Counted from the first letter of the stretch, positions 44,582 to 53,468 are shown. The stretch is DNA of 64,000 nucleotides from Streptomyces chattanoogensis (GCF_001294335.1 NZ_LGKG01000001.1:124001-188000); one strand, 5' to 3'. Numbers and translations: made by a program. The notes: a model not told the origin generated them from the letters alone.

Positions 44582-45670
44582 GTGTCGCTCACGATCGGAA
44601 TCGTCGGTCTGCCGAATGTCGGCAAGTCGACCCTGTTCAACGCCCTGACCAAGAACGACGTGCTGGCGGCCAACTACCCGTTCGCCACCATCGAGCCGAA
44701 CGTCGGCGTCGTCGGCGTCCCCGACCCCCGCCTGGCCAAGCTCGCCGAGATCTTCTCCTCCCAGAAGATCCTTCCGGCCACCGTCGACTTCGTCGACATC
44801 GCCGGCATCGTCCGCGGCGCCTCCGAGGGCGAGGGCCTGGGCAACAAGTTCCTCGCGAACATCCGCGAGTCCGATGCGATCTGCCAGGTCATCCGCGCCT
44901 TCAAGGACGAGAACGTCGTCCACGTCGACGGCAAGGTCTCGCCCAAGGACGACATCGAGACCATCAACACCGAGCTGATCCTGGCCGACCTCCAGACCAT
45001 CGAGAAGGTCCTTCCGCGCCTGCAGAAGGAATCCCGTATCAAGAAGGACGTGGCCCCGAAGGTCGCGGCCGTCGAGGCGGCCAAGGAGATCCTCGAGAAG
45101 GGCGACACCCTCTTCTCGCAGGGCATCGTCCAGGGCTCGGGCAAGGAGGAGCTCCTCCACGACCTCCACCTGCTCACCACCAAGCCGTTCCTCTACGTCT
45201 TCAACGTCGACGAGGACGAGCTGACCGACGAGGACTTCAAGAACGAGCAGCGCGCCCTGGTCGCCCCCGCCGAGGCGATCTTCCTCAACGCCAAGCTCGA
45301 GGCCGACCTCGCCGAGCTCGACGAGGACGAGGCCCTCGAACTCCTCCAGTCCGTCGGCCAGGACGAGCCCGGCCTCGCCACCCTCGCCCACGTCGGCTTC
45401 AATACCCTCGGCCTGCAGACGTACCTGACGGCCGGCCCCAAGGAAACCCGCGCCTGGACCATCAAGAAGGGCGCCTCCGCCCCCGAGGCCGCCGGTGTCA
45501 TCCACACCGACTTCCAGAAGGGCTTCATCAAGGCCGAGGTCATCTCCTTCGCCGACCTGGTCGAAACCGGCTCGGTCGCCGAGGCCCGCGCGGCGGGCAA
45601 GGCCCGCATGGAGGGCAAGGAGTATGTGATGCAGGACGGGGATGTGGTGGAGTTCCGCTTCAACGTCTGA
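44582..45670 (+). CDS. ychF: Redox/translation-linked GTPase-ATPase YchF (OLA1 family)
   Basis: This 362-residue P-loop protein has G1 GLPNVGKST at 9-17, G2/G3 region NYPFATIEPNVGVV and DFVDIAGIVRGASEGEGLGNKFL. NVDEDEL replaces the usual NKxD, as in YchF/OLA1 proteins that prefer ATP. The C-terminal TGS-like end is MQDGDVVEFRFNV. It is full length. The GTG at 44582 has no strong Shine-Dalgarno. It is followed by a long hairpin terminator. Confidence 0.97.
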   Translation: MSLTIGIVGLPNVGKSTLFNALTKNDVLAANYPFATIEPNVGVVGVPDPRLAKLAEIFSSQKILPATVDFVDIAGIVRGASEGEGLGNKFLANIRESDAICQVIRAFKDENVVHVDGKVSPKDDIETINTELILADLQTIEKVLPRLQKESRIKKDVAPKVAAVEAAKEILEKGDTLFSQGIVQGSGKEELLHDLHLLTTKPFLYVFNVDEDELTDEDFKNEQRALVAPAEAIFLNAKLEADLAELDEDEALELLQSVGQDEPGLATLAHVGFNTLGLQTYLTAGPKETRAWTIKKGASAPEAAGVIHTDFQKGFIKAEVISFADLVETGSVAEARAAGKARMEGKEYVMQDGDVVEFRFNV

Positions 45671-45695
45671 CGCATCACCGCCCCACGCACCCGCG

Positions 45696-45739
45696 AAGGC
45701 CCGCCGACCTGCCCCGAGAGGAGCGGTCGGCGGGCCTTT
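45696..45739. terminator. Hairpin terminator between ychF and the toxin gene
   Basis: A 14-bp perfect stem (45696-45709 with 45725-45738), with CCTTTCC at the 3' side, lies between convergent genes. Confidence 0.88.
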
Positions 45740-45767
45740 CCGGTGGGCGAGCCGTTTCCGTGTGCCG

Positions 45768-46061
45768 TCAGCTGCCGTAGACCGTGGACCGGTGTCCGAT
45801 GTGCACCACCCAGACGACCAGTTCGCCGTTGTCGACGGTGTAGACGACGCGGTAGTCGCCGACCCTGAGGCGGCGGCGCTCCGGCTGGGAGACGAGCGCG
45901 GTGGTCTTGAAGCCGTAGGGGTCCTTTTCCAGCTCGGTCAGCTTGGCCAGGATGCGCAGTGCGGCGTCCCGGGGGATCTTGCGGAGTTCGGCCCGGGCCT
46001 CGGGACGGAAGACGGTGCGGTAGGCAGTCGCGCCGTGGTCACTCACGCCGTAGTTACTCAC
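45768..46061 (-). CDS. RelE/ParE-type toxin
   Basis: This 97-residue protein has the RelE fold pattern YRTVFRPEARAELRKIPRDAALRILAKLTELEKDPYGF, then RRLRVGDYRVVYTVDNGELVVWVVHIGHRSTVY. RelE toxins cleave mRNA in the ribosome. Basic and aromatic residues of the active site (Arg in RVGDYRV, Tyr near the C-terminus) are present, so it may be active. The GTG start overlaps the antitoxin stop by eight bases (GTGAGTAA), indicating strict translational coupling. Confidence 0.92.
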   Translation of the reverse strand: MSNYGVSDHGATAYRTVFRPEARAELRKIPRDAALRILAKLTELEKDPYGFKTTALVSQPERRRLRVGDYRVVYTVDNGELVVWVVHIGHRSTVYGS

Positions 46062-46320
46062 TGCGCGCCAGCGTCTCCTTCATGACGTCCTCGATCGGGG
46101 TGCCGGCGGAGCGGTTCGCCATGCGCTCGTCAATGATGCGGTTGATCTCGCGCTCTTCCCACTGCTGGTACTTGCGCAGCACCTCTATCGACACCACGGC
46201 GGCGACTTCCTTGCCGCGGCGGGTGATGACGGTGGGGACGTCGTCGCGGTCGGCCCGCTCGACGACCTCGGCCAGGTGCGCGCGGACGTCACGGATGGAC
46301 TCTATGGGCATCTGCGTCAT
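46054..46320 (-). CDS. Phd/YefM-type antitoxin
   Basis: This 88-residue protein has an N-terminal Phd/YefM DNA-binding region (PIESIRDVRAHLAEVVERADRDDVPTVITRRGKEVAAVVSIEVL) and a C-terminal toxin-binding helix. It precedes and overlaps the toxin gene. The start at 46320 fits a leaderless message from TTGTGT-N17-TACGCT. Palindromic GTGTACAC in the spacer is a likely autoregulatory operator. Confidence 0.92.
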   Translation of the reverse strand: MTQMPIESIRDVRAHLAEVVERADRDDVPTVITRRGKEVAAVVSIEVLRKYQQWEEREINRIIDERMANRSAGTPIEDVMKETLARSE

Positions 46321-46327
46321 GCGCCCA

Positions 46328-46356
46328 AGCGTACCGAGTGTGCCAGGTGTACACAA
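46328..46356 (-). promoter_or_regulatory. Toxin-antitoxin promoter and operator
   Basis: On the minus strand TTGTGT (46351-46356), 17 nt, then TACGCT (46328-46333), ending 7 nt before the ATG. GTGTACAC overlaps the -35/spacer junction and GTGTGCC repeats part of it, suggesting antitoxin binding over the promoter. Confidence 0.65.
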
Positions 46357-46637
46357 CGGGAACGGGTGCGCCCGGGGGACCGGCTCGGGTGCCGGCTGAC
46401 CTGTCACGGGTTTGCCGGAACGCGCCGTCGGACAGGAAACGGCCACGCTGCTCATCCCCTTTTCCGGGACCATTCCGGGACCATTCCGGGATCGATTCCG
46501 AGGTCATCACCGAAATTATCTCCGGGACATTTCAGCTGGCCTGGCGATCAGTAATGCGGAGTTGAAATCCGGATTCGTAAAAGGAAGGATCTGGTCGCGC
46601 GGAAACCGCTTGGCCGCATCGGGCCGTGCGTGCGCAG

Positions 46638-48029
46638 ATGAAGGGGAAGCTGATTTTGTTCAGGTCGCGTATGGCGGTCGTCGGCGGTGCGGTGATCGCG
46701 GCCGGGCTGGTGCTCAGTGGCTGTAGCGGTTCGGGAGGGGACGGGGGAAGCGGCGGCGGGAAGGGCGGCGAGGGGTCGGAGTCCACGGCCGCCGAGGGGG
46801 CGATGCTCGGTCAGGTGCCCATGGCCGAGGTGAGCGAGATGAGCGGCGCCATGGGGATGTGGGTGACGAAAAAGAATTTCGTCAAGAATGAGCTCAAGAA
46901 GATCGTTGGTTACTCGCCGGATGGCGCAAAAGCGCAGTGGCAGATACCGCTCGGCGGGGAGACCTGCTGGGCATCGCCGGAGCCCACCAAGGACGGCCTG
47001 ATCGCCGTCGTCTTCAAGAACGGAAAAGACGACACCCCGGTCTGTACGGAAATCGGCGTGGTCGATCTGAACAAGGGCACGATGCGCTGGCACAAGCAGT
47101 CGCGCAAGGACGGTACCGCCCGGATGTTCGACGAGGTGGTCATCGGCGGCGGCACCGTCGCCGCGTCCGGCACCGGCGAATCCGCGGGCTGGACGGTCGA
47201 CGGCAAGCCGCTGTGGCAGAGCGCGTACGGAAAGAAGTGCGAAGAGCAGGGGTACGCGGGCAGCGACGACAAGCTGATCGCGGTGCGCAACTGCGGTGAG
47301 CTCAAACATCCCCGGCTGGATCTCCAGACGGTGGACTCGAAGACCCGGGCGGTGAAGTCCAGCTACAAGCTGCCGGCCGGCACCCAGTACGCGCATGTGA
47401 TGTCGACCGATCCGCTGGTCGTCGCCGTCGACAACGGCCATGCGCAGGGCGGCTCCGGGGCCTCGGAGATCCTCTCGATCGACGACAGCGCGCCCCGGGG
47501 CAGGCTGCTCGGCAGGATCGGCACCAGCGGCGGGAAGCACGGGAAGTACGACATCGACTGCCCGGCCACCAACGTCCCCGGCTGCTCGCAGTTCGCGGTC
47601 AGCAAGAAGAGCGGCACGCTCTTCCTGCCGACGAACGATCCCGCCGACGGCTCGTCCGAGGCCAAGAACGACATCGTGGCGTTCAGCCTGAAGACGGGCA
47701 AGCAGACCGGCACGGTCGAAGGGACCGACGCGGGCCGGCTGTTCCCGGTCGGGACCGACGAGAACGGCCAGGTGAGCGTCTACCAGGAGGGCGACGACCT
47801 CTCGGAGAAGGGCGGCGCGGTCTGGCGCATCGACCCCGCCTCGTACAAGAAGACCAAGGTTCTGCAGATTCCCGACGCCAGTTCCAAGGCGGAGACGCGC
47901 TTCGAGATGGACCGCCGGGTGCTCTTCGCCGGCGAGCGGCTCTACATCGGCGCCGACCACGTCACCGAGCCCTCCACCGTCTACAAGGAGAAGCAGCCGC
48001 TGGCCATGGTCTTCGGGCCGAAGAAGTAG
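46638..48029 (+). CDS. Lipoprotein with PQQ-like beta-propeller domain
   Basis: This 463-residue protein has a lipoprotein signal (basic start, hydrophobic MAVVGGAVIAAGLV, lipobox LSGC with Cys29). A Gly/Ser-rich linker follows to about residue 55. Propeller-like blades then repeat patterns such as GLIAVVFKNG, WTVDGKPLWQSAYG and IVAFSLKTGKQTGTVEG. It is probably anchored outside the membrane; the ligand is unknown. A GTG at 46626 is an alternative start, and neither start has a strong ribosome site. Confidence 0.85.
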   Translation: MKGKLILFRSRMAVVGGAVIAAGLVLSGCSGSGGDGGSGGGKGGEGSESTAAEGAMLGQVPMAEVSEMSGAMGMWVTKKNFVKNELKKIVGYSPDGAKAQWQIPLGGETCWASPEPTKDGLIAVVFKNGKDDTPVCTEIGVVDLNKGTMRWHKQSRKDGTARMFDEVVIGGGTVAASGTGESAGWTVDGKPLWQSAYGKKCEEQGYAGSDDKLIAVRNCGELKHPRLDLQTVDSKTRAVKSSYKLPAGTQYAHVMSTDPLVVAVDNGHAQGGSGASEILSIDDSAPRGRLLGRIGTSGGKHGKYDIDCPATNVPGCSQFAVSKKSGTLFLPTNDPADGSSEAKNDIVAFSLKTGKQTGTVEGTDAGRLFPVGTDENGQVSVYQEGDDLSEKGGAVWRIDPASYKKTKVLQIPDASSKAETRFEMDRRVLFAGERLYIGADHVTEPSTVYKEKQPLAMVFGPKK

Positions 48030-48063
48030 CCACATTCCGGCGCTCCTGGCGCCGCCGCTGACC

Positions 48064-48093
48064 GGGCCGTGCCTCTCCTCCGGGGCACGGTCC
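48064..48093 (+). terminator. Hairpin after the lipoprotein gene
   Basis: A 10-bp stem with one G-T wobble around GGGCCGTGCC and GGCACGGTCC lies 35 nt after the stop. Confidence 0.5.
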
Positions 48094-48269
48094 TCAGCGT
48101 TTCGGCAAAGGCTTGCGGCAATGAACAGGCCGAACCGACCGAACGGACCGGACAGGTCGAACAGGCCGCGGTAAATGGGCCACAGTAAAAGGGGGTTGAT
48201 TCATTATGGCCCGGAATCGGCCGCGAAATCATCGGCTGTGGAGATGATTTACGGCACTTTTTGCGTGGT

Positions 48270-48275
48270 TAGCGT
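48270..48275 (+). promoter_or_regulatory. Leaderless -10 element of the hydrolase gene
   Basis: TAGCGT is followed by 6 nt and the ATG at 48282. No Shine-Dalgarno is seen. Confidence 0.55.
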
Positions 48276-48281
48276 GGACGC

Positions 48282-49238
48282 ATGACGGAAGAAACGACGG
48301 ACGGCATGTGCGTCACGGCCGACGGTGTGGAGCTGGCCGTACGGGATCACGGCGGCGACGGGCCCGCCGTACTGCTGCTGCACGGCGCGGGGCGGACGCT
48401 GCTGGACTGGGAGCTGGTCGCGCCGTTGCTCGCCGTACGGCACCGGGTCGTGGCGATGGATCTGCGCGGGCACGGGCGCTCCGGGGACGGCGCGGTGCCG
48501 TGGACGTTCGAGGTGGCCGTCGCGGATGTGGCGGCGGTGCTGACGGCGTACGGGATACCGGGTGCCGCGGTCGTCGGGCACTCGATGGGCGGGATGGTGG
48601 CCGCGCTGTGTCTGGAGCGGGGAGCGCCGGCCGCGGTCAATCTGGACGGGCACGGAATGGGGCGGCCCGGGCAGTACGCGGGCCTGGACGCCGGGTATGT
48701 GGCGGAACGGCTGGCCGAGGCGCGGAAGTTCGCGGAGGAGGCCGGCGGGCGGCCGTTCCCGGCGGCGGCGTTGGCGGGGGTGCTCGGCTATCAGGCCGCC
48801 ATGGCGAAGGAGCTGGGGATCCCGTACGAGCTGCTGGAGGCGGGGGTACGGCGGTCGCTGGGGGAGACCGCGGACGGGCGGCTGTTCCTGCGGCCGGGGC
48901 GCGAGCGGGCGTGCCAGGCGCAGGAGGCGATGGCGGGGCTCGACCTGTTCGCGCTGTACCGGCGGGTCGCACGGCCGCTGCTCATCGCCCGTGCCCTGCG
49001 GCCCGACCCGCCGGTGCCGGGTGCCCCGCCCTGGTTCGACGAGCTGATGGCGGCGTACCGGGAGGGGCTGCGGCGGGATCTCGGCGAGCTGGCGCGGACG
49101 GCGGGGCGGGTGACCGTTGCGGGGGTCGATGCGACCCATGCGATGCTGCTCGAACGGCCGCGGGAGATCGCCGAGTTGGTGTCGGGGTTCATGGCCGGGC
49201 GGGAGTGTGACGCCACCCTCTGGCCAGCGGGTGGCTAG
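48282..49238 (+). CDS. Alpha/beta fold hydrolase
   Basis: This 318-residue hydrolase has the oxyanion HGAGRTLLDW, the DLRGHGRS loop, nucleophile elbow GHSMGG with Ser101 and a C-terminal His in VDATHAMLLERP. The acid residue cannot be fixed with confidence. The substrate is unknown. The stop codon overlaps the stop of the convergent PIG-L gene in the palindrome CTAG. Confidence 0.92.
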   Translation: MTEETTDGMCVTADGVELAVRDHGGDGPAVLLLHGAGRTLLDWELVAPLLAVRHRVVAMDLRGHGRSGDGAVPWTFEVAVADVAAVLTAYGIPGAAVVGHSMGGMVAALCLERGAPAAVNLDGHGMGRPGQYAGLDAGYVAERLAEARKFAEEAGGRPFPAAALAGVLGYQAAMAKELGIPYELLEAGVRRSLGETADGRLFLRPGRERACQAQEAMAGLDLFALYRRVARPLLIARALRPDPPVPGAPPWFDELMAAYREGLRRDLGELARTAGRVTVAGVDATHAMLLERPREIAELVSGFMAGRECDATLWPAGG

Positions 49239-49999
49239 CGGGGAAAGAGCTGGAAGAGGGTGGCCGGGCGGCCCCGGTAGCGTTCGCCGCCCGCCCGGAC
49301 CGTCTGCTCGATGAAGGTGCGGGCGTAGTCGGCCGGGTCCTGGTCCGGGCCGGTCAGGCCCTTGATGTACGCCTCGTGGGCGGCCAGTGAGGCGACCGCC
49401 CGCTCGATGCCGGGGCCGACCTCTGCGGCATGCGTGGGGTACGGCGAGCCCGCCACGGCCACCCAGCGCACCCCCGTCCAAGGGGCGAGGCCCTGGACGT
49501 CCTTGAGCTCGGGGAAGATCCAGCGGTTGCCGGCGTCGTCCGCCGCGTCCAGGGCGGCGCGCCCGACGACCCGGTGGTCGGGGGTGTTCCACCGGACGCC
49601 GCCCCAGGTGTCGTGGTGGTTGAGGGTGATCAGCAGCTCCGGGCGGTGGCGGCGGATGGCCGCGGCCAGATCGCGGCGCAGCGCCGTACCGCCCTCTATG
49701 ACGCCGTCGGGGTGGTCGAGGAATTCGACGGTGTGCACGCCGACGAGCGCGGCGCCGGCCCGCTCCTCGGCTTCGCGGGTCGCGGCGCATTCCGCCGGCG
49801 GCAGCCCGTCGATGCCCGCCTCGCCGCGGGTGACCAGGAGATAGCTGACTTCCTTCCCTGCGGCGGTCCATTCGGCGATGGCGGCCGCGGCCCCGTACTC
49901 GAGGTCGTCGGGGTGGGCGACGATGGCGAGCGCGCGCTGCCAGGTGTCGGGCATGGGGGCCAGGCGCCGTTCCTCGCCGGCACCGTGCTCGTCGGGCAT
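49235..49999 (-). CDS. PIG-L family deacetylase
   Basis: This 254-residue zinc hydrolase has the metal motif IVAHPDDLEYGAA (His29, Asp32) and the second motif TLNHHDTWGG. A third block, WIFPELKDVQGLAPW, leads into the C-terminus. Family members deacetylate N-acetylglucosamine conjugates such as mycothiol and bacillithiol precursors or antibiotic intermediates. Length and motifs do not single out MshB. AAGGGAA lies 5 nt before the ATG. Confidence 0.92.
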   Translation of the reverse strand: MPDEHGAGEERRLAPMPDTWQRALAIVAHPDDLEYGAAAAIAEWTAAGKEVSYLLVTRGEAGIDGLPPAECAATREAEERAGAALVGVHTVEFLDHPDGVIEGGTALRRDLAAAIRRHRPELLITLNHHDTWGGVRWNTPDHRVVGRAALDAADDAGNRWIFPELKDVQGLAPWTGVRWVAVAGSPYPTHAAEVGPGIERAVASLAAHEAYIKGLTGPDQDPADYARTFIEQTVRAGGERYRGRPATLFQLFPR

Positions 50000-50358
50000 G
50001 GCGGTTCCCTTTCGCGGGTCGGTGCGCCGTATCGGCCGGGTCGCGTCGGCCGGGCCGTTTCGGCCGTGTCGTATCGCGTCGGCCGCGCGGCGCCGGCCGT
50101 GCGGTTTCGGTCGTATCGCGAGGTGATCGTGTCACGTCTGGGGGCGCATGGGGGCGTGTTTGGGAAGCGCGGCGCAAGGGATGCGCGGGGCGTATGGGGT
50201 GGTGGGGTGCGCTGTGGCCCGATTTCACGGTGCTGTGGTGCTTCGTATGGGGGTTGAGCTGGACTTCCTCGCCTCGCGTCAAGTTTTGGCCCAAGGTTGC
50301 GGTGATGAACGCGCGGTTGCCACGCTGTTGCTGACTGTCAAGCTGTTGGGAGGGGCAC
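50000..50358. other. Gene-free region upstream of the GntR gene
   Basis: The first 120 bp are a degenerate CGGCC/TCG-rich repeat with TCGTATCGCG at 50069-50078 and 50111-50120, 42 bp apart. The last 110 bp are AT-richer and probably hold the GntR promoter and its operator. No gene is supported. Confidence 0.5.
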
Positions 50359-51111
50359 GTGCCTTTCGGTGAGCAGCCCGCGTACCTCCGCGTCGCAGGC
50401 GACCTGCGCCAGAAGATCGTCGACGGATTGCTGCCGCCGCACTCCCGGCTCCCCTCCCAGGCCCGCATCCGCGAGGAGTACGGCGTCTCGGACACCGTCG
50501 CCCTGGAGGCGCGCAAGGTCCTGATGGCCGAGGGGCTGGTCGAGGGCCGCTCCGGGTCCGGCACCTATGTGCGCGAGCAGCCCGTGCCGCGCCGGATCGC
50601 CCGCGCCGGCCATCAGTCGGGCATCTGCTCCACCCCGTTCCGGCAGGAGCAGACGGACGAGCGGGTGAAGGGGACCTGGGAGTCCAGCAGCCGCCAGGAG
50701 GGCGCCAGTACGGCGGTCGCGGCGCGGCTGCGCATCCCGGCGGGCGGCAGGGTGATGCGGACCCGCTATCTCTTCCGGGCCGAGGGGGAGCCGGCGATGC
50801 TCTCCACCTCCTGGGAGCCGCTGGAGGTCACCGGCCGGACGCCGGTGATGCTGCCGGAGGAGGGGCCGCTGGCCGGGCGCGGGGTGGTGGAGCGGATGGC
50901 GGCCATCGACGTCGTGGTGGACAACGTCATCGAGGAGATCGGGGCGCGGCCGGGCCTGGCGGAGGAGGCCATGGCACTGGGCGGGGTGCCGGGACATGCC
51001 GTGCTGGTCATCTCCCGTACCTACTTCGCGGGCCGCTGCCCGGTCGAGACGGCCGATGTCGTCACGCTCGCGGACCGCCACCGGGTCAGCTATCACCTTC
51101 CGGTGCGCTAG
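50359..51111 (+). CDS. GntR family regulator with UTRA domain (HutC subfamily)
   Basis: This 250-residue regulator has an N-terminal winged helix (PAYLRVAGDLRQKIVDGLLPPHSRLPSQARIREEYGVSDTVALEARKVLMAEGLVEG region) and a UTRA ligand-binding domain at about 105-245 (VMRTRYLFRAEGEPAMLSTSWEPLE). GGGAGGGG lies 3 nt before the GTG start. The downstream amino-acid permease gene starts 272 bp later and is a likely target. The effector is unknown. Confidence 0.93.
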   Translation: MPFGEQPAYLRVAGDLRQKIVDGLLPPHSRLPSQARIREEYGVSDTVALEARKVLMAEGLVEGRSGSGTYVREQPVPRRIARAGHQSGICSTPFRQEQTDERVKGTWESSSRQEGASTAVAARLRIPAGGRVMRTRYLFRAEGEPAMLSTSWEPLEVTGRTPVMLPEEGPLAGRGVVERMAAIDVVVDNVIEEIGARPGLAEEAMALGGVPGHAVLVISRTYFAGRCPVETADVVTLADRHRVSYHLPVR

Positions 51112-51383
51112 GCCCTGAGTTTCTGGCCTGAGGGCCGCTGCGGGCGCCACTGGGCGGTTTCCGGCCGTCCATGGAACGGATCCCGTACGGTCCGTATTCC
51201 GTCATCCTTGTGTCCCATTTGCCTGCATTTCTTCGCGAATGTGGTCCGAATATCGGTGTTGGAAACCTCACACCGCCTCAACTGGGCGGGTCTTTTTGGT
51301 CCGTTCGGGAACCCGATCTTCGGATTCGCTCTTACGATGGCGAAGTTTGTGCACGGCACGGGGGAAGACCAGGAGACCAGCAC

Positions 51384-53066
51384 GTGACCACGACGAAGAC
51401 AACGGATGCGGAGCAGGGCTCGCATGCGAATTACCGTCGGTCCCTCGGGACCATTGCCCTGACCGCCACTGGTCTCGGGTCCATCATCGGTTCGGGCTGG
51501 CTCTTCGGAGCCGAGCGGGCCGCCGCCATTGCCGGACCGGCCGCGATCGTGGCCTGGGTCATCGGGGCGCTGGTCGCGCTCACGATTGCGCTCACCTACT
51601 CCGAGCTCGGCGCGATGTTCCCGAAGGCCGGCGGCATGGTCCGCTACGGCCAGTACTCGCACGGCTCGCTCGCCGGCTACCTCGCGGCCTGGGCCAACTG
51701 GATCGCCATCGTCTCGGTCATCCCGGGTGAGGCGACCGCCTCCGTCCAGTACATGAGCTCGTGGAAGTTCGGCTGGGCGCACGCGCTGTACGACGGCAAG
51801 GAGCTGACCGGCACCGGCGTCGCGCTCGCCAGCGTCCTGCTGGTGTTCTACTTCTTCATGAACTGGTTCGCGATCTCGCTGTTCGCCAAGACGAACACCG
51901 CGATCACGGTCTTCAAGGTCGTCGTGCCGGTGCTGACCGCGAGCGCGCTGATGGCCGCGCACTTTGACACCGGCAACGTCGCCCACAACGGCGGCTTCAC
52001 CCCCAACGGCTGGAGCTCGGTCTTCACCGCCGTCGCCGTCTCCGGCATCGTCTGGGCCTACAACGGCTTCCAGTCCCCGCTGAACCTCGCCGGCGAGGCC
52101 CGCAACCCGGGCAAGTCGCTGCCCAAGGCCGTCATCTCGTCGATCATCATCGCGCTGGTCATCTACGTCGCCCTCCAGGTGGCGTTCCTGATGGCGGTGC
52201 CGGCCGACAACCTGGCCGCCGGCCACGGCTGGGCCGGGCTGAACTTCAACTCCCCGCTCGCCGACCTCGCCGTCGCCTGGGGCCTGAACTGGCTGGCGCT
52301 GCTGCTGTACGCCGACGCGTTCGTCTCGCCGTCCGGTACGGGCATGATCTACGCGGCCACCACCTCGCGCATGATTCACGGCGTGCAGGAGAACGGCCAT
52401 CTGCCCGGCGTCTTCGGCAAGGTGGACAAGAAGACCGGTGTGCCGCGTCCGGCGCTGCTGCTCAACCTCGTGATCGCGTTCCTCTTCCTCGCGGTCTTCC
52501 GCGGCTGGGGCTCGCTCGCCGAGATCGTCTCGATCGCCACGGTCATCTCGTACATCACCGGCCCGGTCGCCGTGATGTCGCTGCGCCGGATCTCGCCGGA
52601 TCTCACGCGCCCGGTGAAGCTGCGCGCGATGCCGGTCGTCGCGCCGGTCGCGATGGTCTTCGGCTCGCTGGTCCTCTACTGGGGCCGCTGGCCGCTCACC
52701 GGCAAGGTCATCCTGATCATGGCCGTCGGTCTGCCGGTGTGGGCCTGGTACGAGATCGGCAAGCCGCTCACCCAGGGCCGTAAGCCGTGGGCCGAGCTGG
52801 CGCCGCACCTGAAGGCCGGTGCCTGGATGGTCGCCTACCTGCTGATCATGGCCGCCGTGTCGTGGGCGGGCGGCAAGGAGTTCGGCGGCAAGGGCTACAT
52901 CCCGGAGGGCGTCGACCTTGCGGTGGTCGTGGCGCTGGGTCTGGCCTTCTACTTCTGGGGCGTGCGCAGCGCCTGGCGCAACCCGTCGCTCGTCCAGGCC
53001 GAGGCGGAGCTCCAGGCCGAAGCGGAGGCGGAGTCGGCCCAGGACAAGGCTCCTGTGGGCGCCTGA
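51384..53066 (+). CDS. APC superfamily amino-acid permease
   Basis: This 560-residue membrane protein has about 12-13 hydrophobic segments. The opening LGTIALTATGLGSIIGSGWLFGAERAA is the APC G-S/A-I-I-G-S-G motif, followed by YSELGAMFPKAGGMVRYGQYSHG and WAYNGFQSPLNLAGEARNPGKSLPKAV. The C-terminal 35 residues are Ala/Glu-rich and cytoplasmic. The GTG at 51384 has AGGAG 8 nt upstream. It probably imports an amino acid or amine under control of the adjacent GntR protein. Confidence 0.93.
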   Translation: MTTTKTTDAEQGSHANYRRSLGTIALTATGLGSIIGSGWLFGAERAAAIAGPAAIVAWVIGALVALTIALTYSELGAMFPKAGGMVRYGQYSHGSLAGYLAAWANWIAIVSVIPGEATASVQYMSSWKFGWAHALYDGKELTGTGVALASVLLVFYFFMNWFAISLFAKTNTAITVFKVVVPVLTASALMAAHFDTGNVAHNGGFTPNGWSSVFTAVAVSGIVWAYNGFQSPLNLAGEARNPGKSLPKAVISSIIIALVIYVALQVAFLMAVPADNLAAGHGWAGLNFNSPLADLAVAWGLNWLALLLYADAFVSPSGTGMIYAATTSRMIHGVQENGHLPGVFGKVDKKTGVPRPALLLNLVIAFLFLAVFRGWGSLAEIVSIATVISYITGPVAVMSLRRISPDLTRPVKLRAMPVVAPVAMVFGSLVLYWGRWPLTGKVILIMAVGLPVWAWYEIGKPLTQGRKPWAELAPHLKAGAWMVAYLLIMAAVSWAGGKEFGGKGYIPEGVDLAVVVALGLAFYFWGVRSAWRNPSLVQAEAELQAEAEAESAQDKAPVGA

Positions 53067-53090
53067 GCCTCCCGCTCCCCCCGTTTCTCA

Positions 53091-53140
53091 CCGGCCACTC
53101 GCGGGCCTCTCCCGGTTCCCGGGGGCCCGCGGGTGGCCGG
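53091..53140 (+). terminator. Hairpin terminator after the permease gene
   Basis: A 17-bp stem with one G-T wobble (53091-53107 with 53124-53140) lies 24 nt after the stop. Confidence 0.8.
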
Positions 53141-53241
53141 TTCGGTATCTCTTTGTGCAAATCCGTATGCGGTGCGTAAAGGTCGGGCGTACGCTCGGGC
53201 ATATGCGGATTGCGATTTCGGCATCAGCACAGGAGGGGTGC

Positions 53242-53292
53242 ATGACGGCGCACTGCACGGCGCACTGCACGGCGGACGGAGGGGCGCGATGA
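53242..53292 (+). CDS. 16-residue His/Cys leader peptide
   Basis: The ORF encodes MTAHCTAHCTADGGAR. It has an excellent ribosome site (AGGAGGGG, 3 nt before the ATG). Its TGA overlaps the ATG of the SPOR-like gene as ATGA, a standard coupling arrangement. The coding DNA is a 12-bp tandem repeat giving two HCTA units. It may be a regulatory leader peptide, or just a translated coupler. No family is known to me. Confidence 0.5.
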   Translation: MTAHCTAHCTADGGAR

Positions 53293-53468
53293 CGGACGGT
53301 GGGGCCGTACTGCCCTGGCTCGTCATCCGCCAGGACGAAGGGGGCAACCGCTATCGCGTCGGCCGTTATGCCACCCGGGCGGAGGCGGAGCGGGTGGCCG
53401 ACGGGCTGGACACCCGGGGCGACCAGCAGCTTTACGTGGTGGAACGGGTGGGCCGGGCGGCCGGTTGA
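53289..53468 (+). CDS. Small SPOR-like protein
   Basis: This 59-residue protein has one compact alpha/beta repeat: LPWLVIRQDEGGNRYRVGRYATRAEAERVADGLD then QQLYVVERVG. This resembles one half of a SPOR (glycan-binding) fold, but with no membrane segment or signal. Similar 60-residue proteins occur widely in Streptomyces without known function. It starts within the stop codon of the His/Cys ORF. The NUDIX gene follows 51 nt downstream. Confidence 0.78.
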   Translation: MTDGGAVLPWLVIRQDEGGNRYRVGRYATRAEAERVADGLDTRGDQQLYVVERVGRAAG

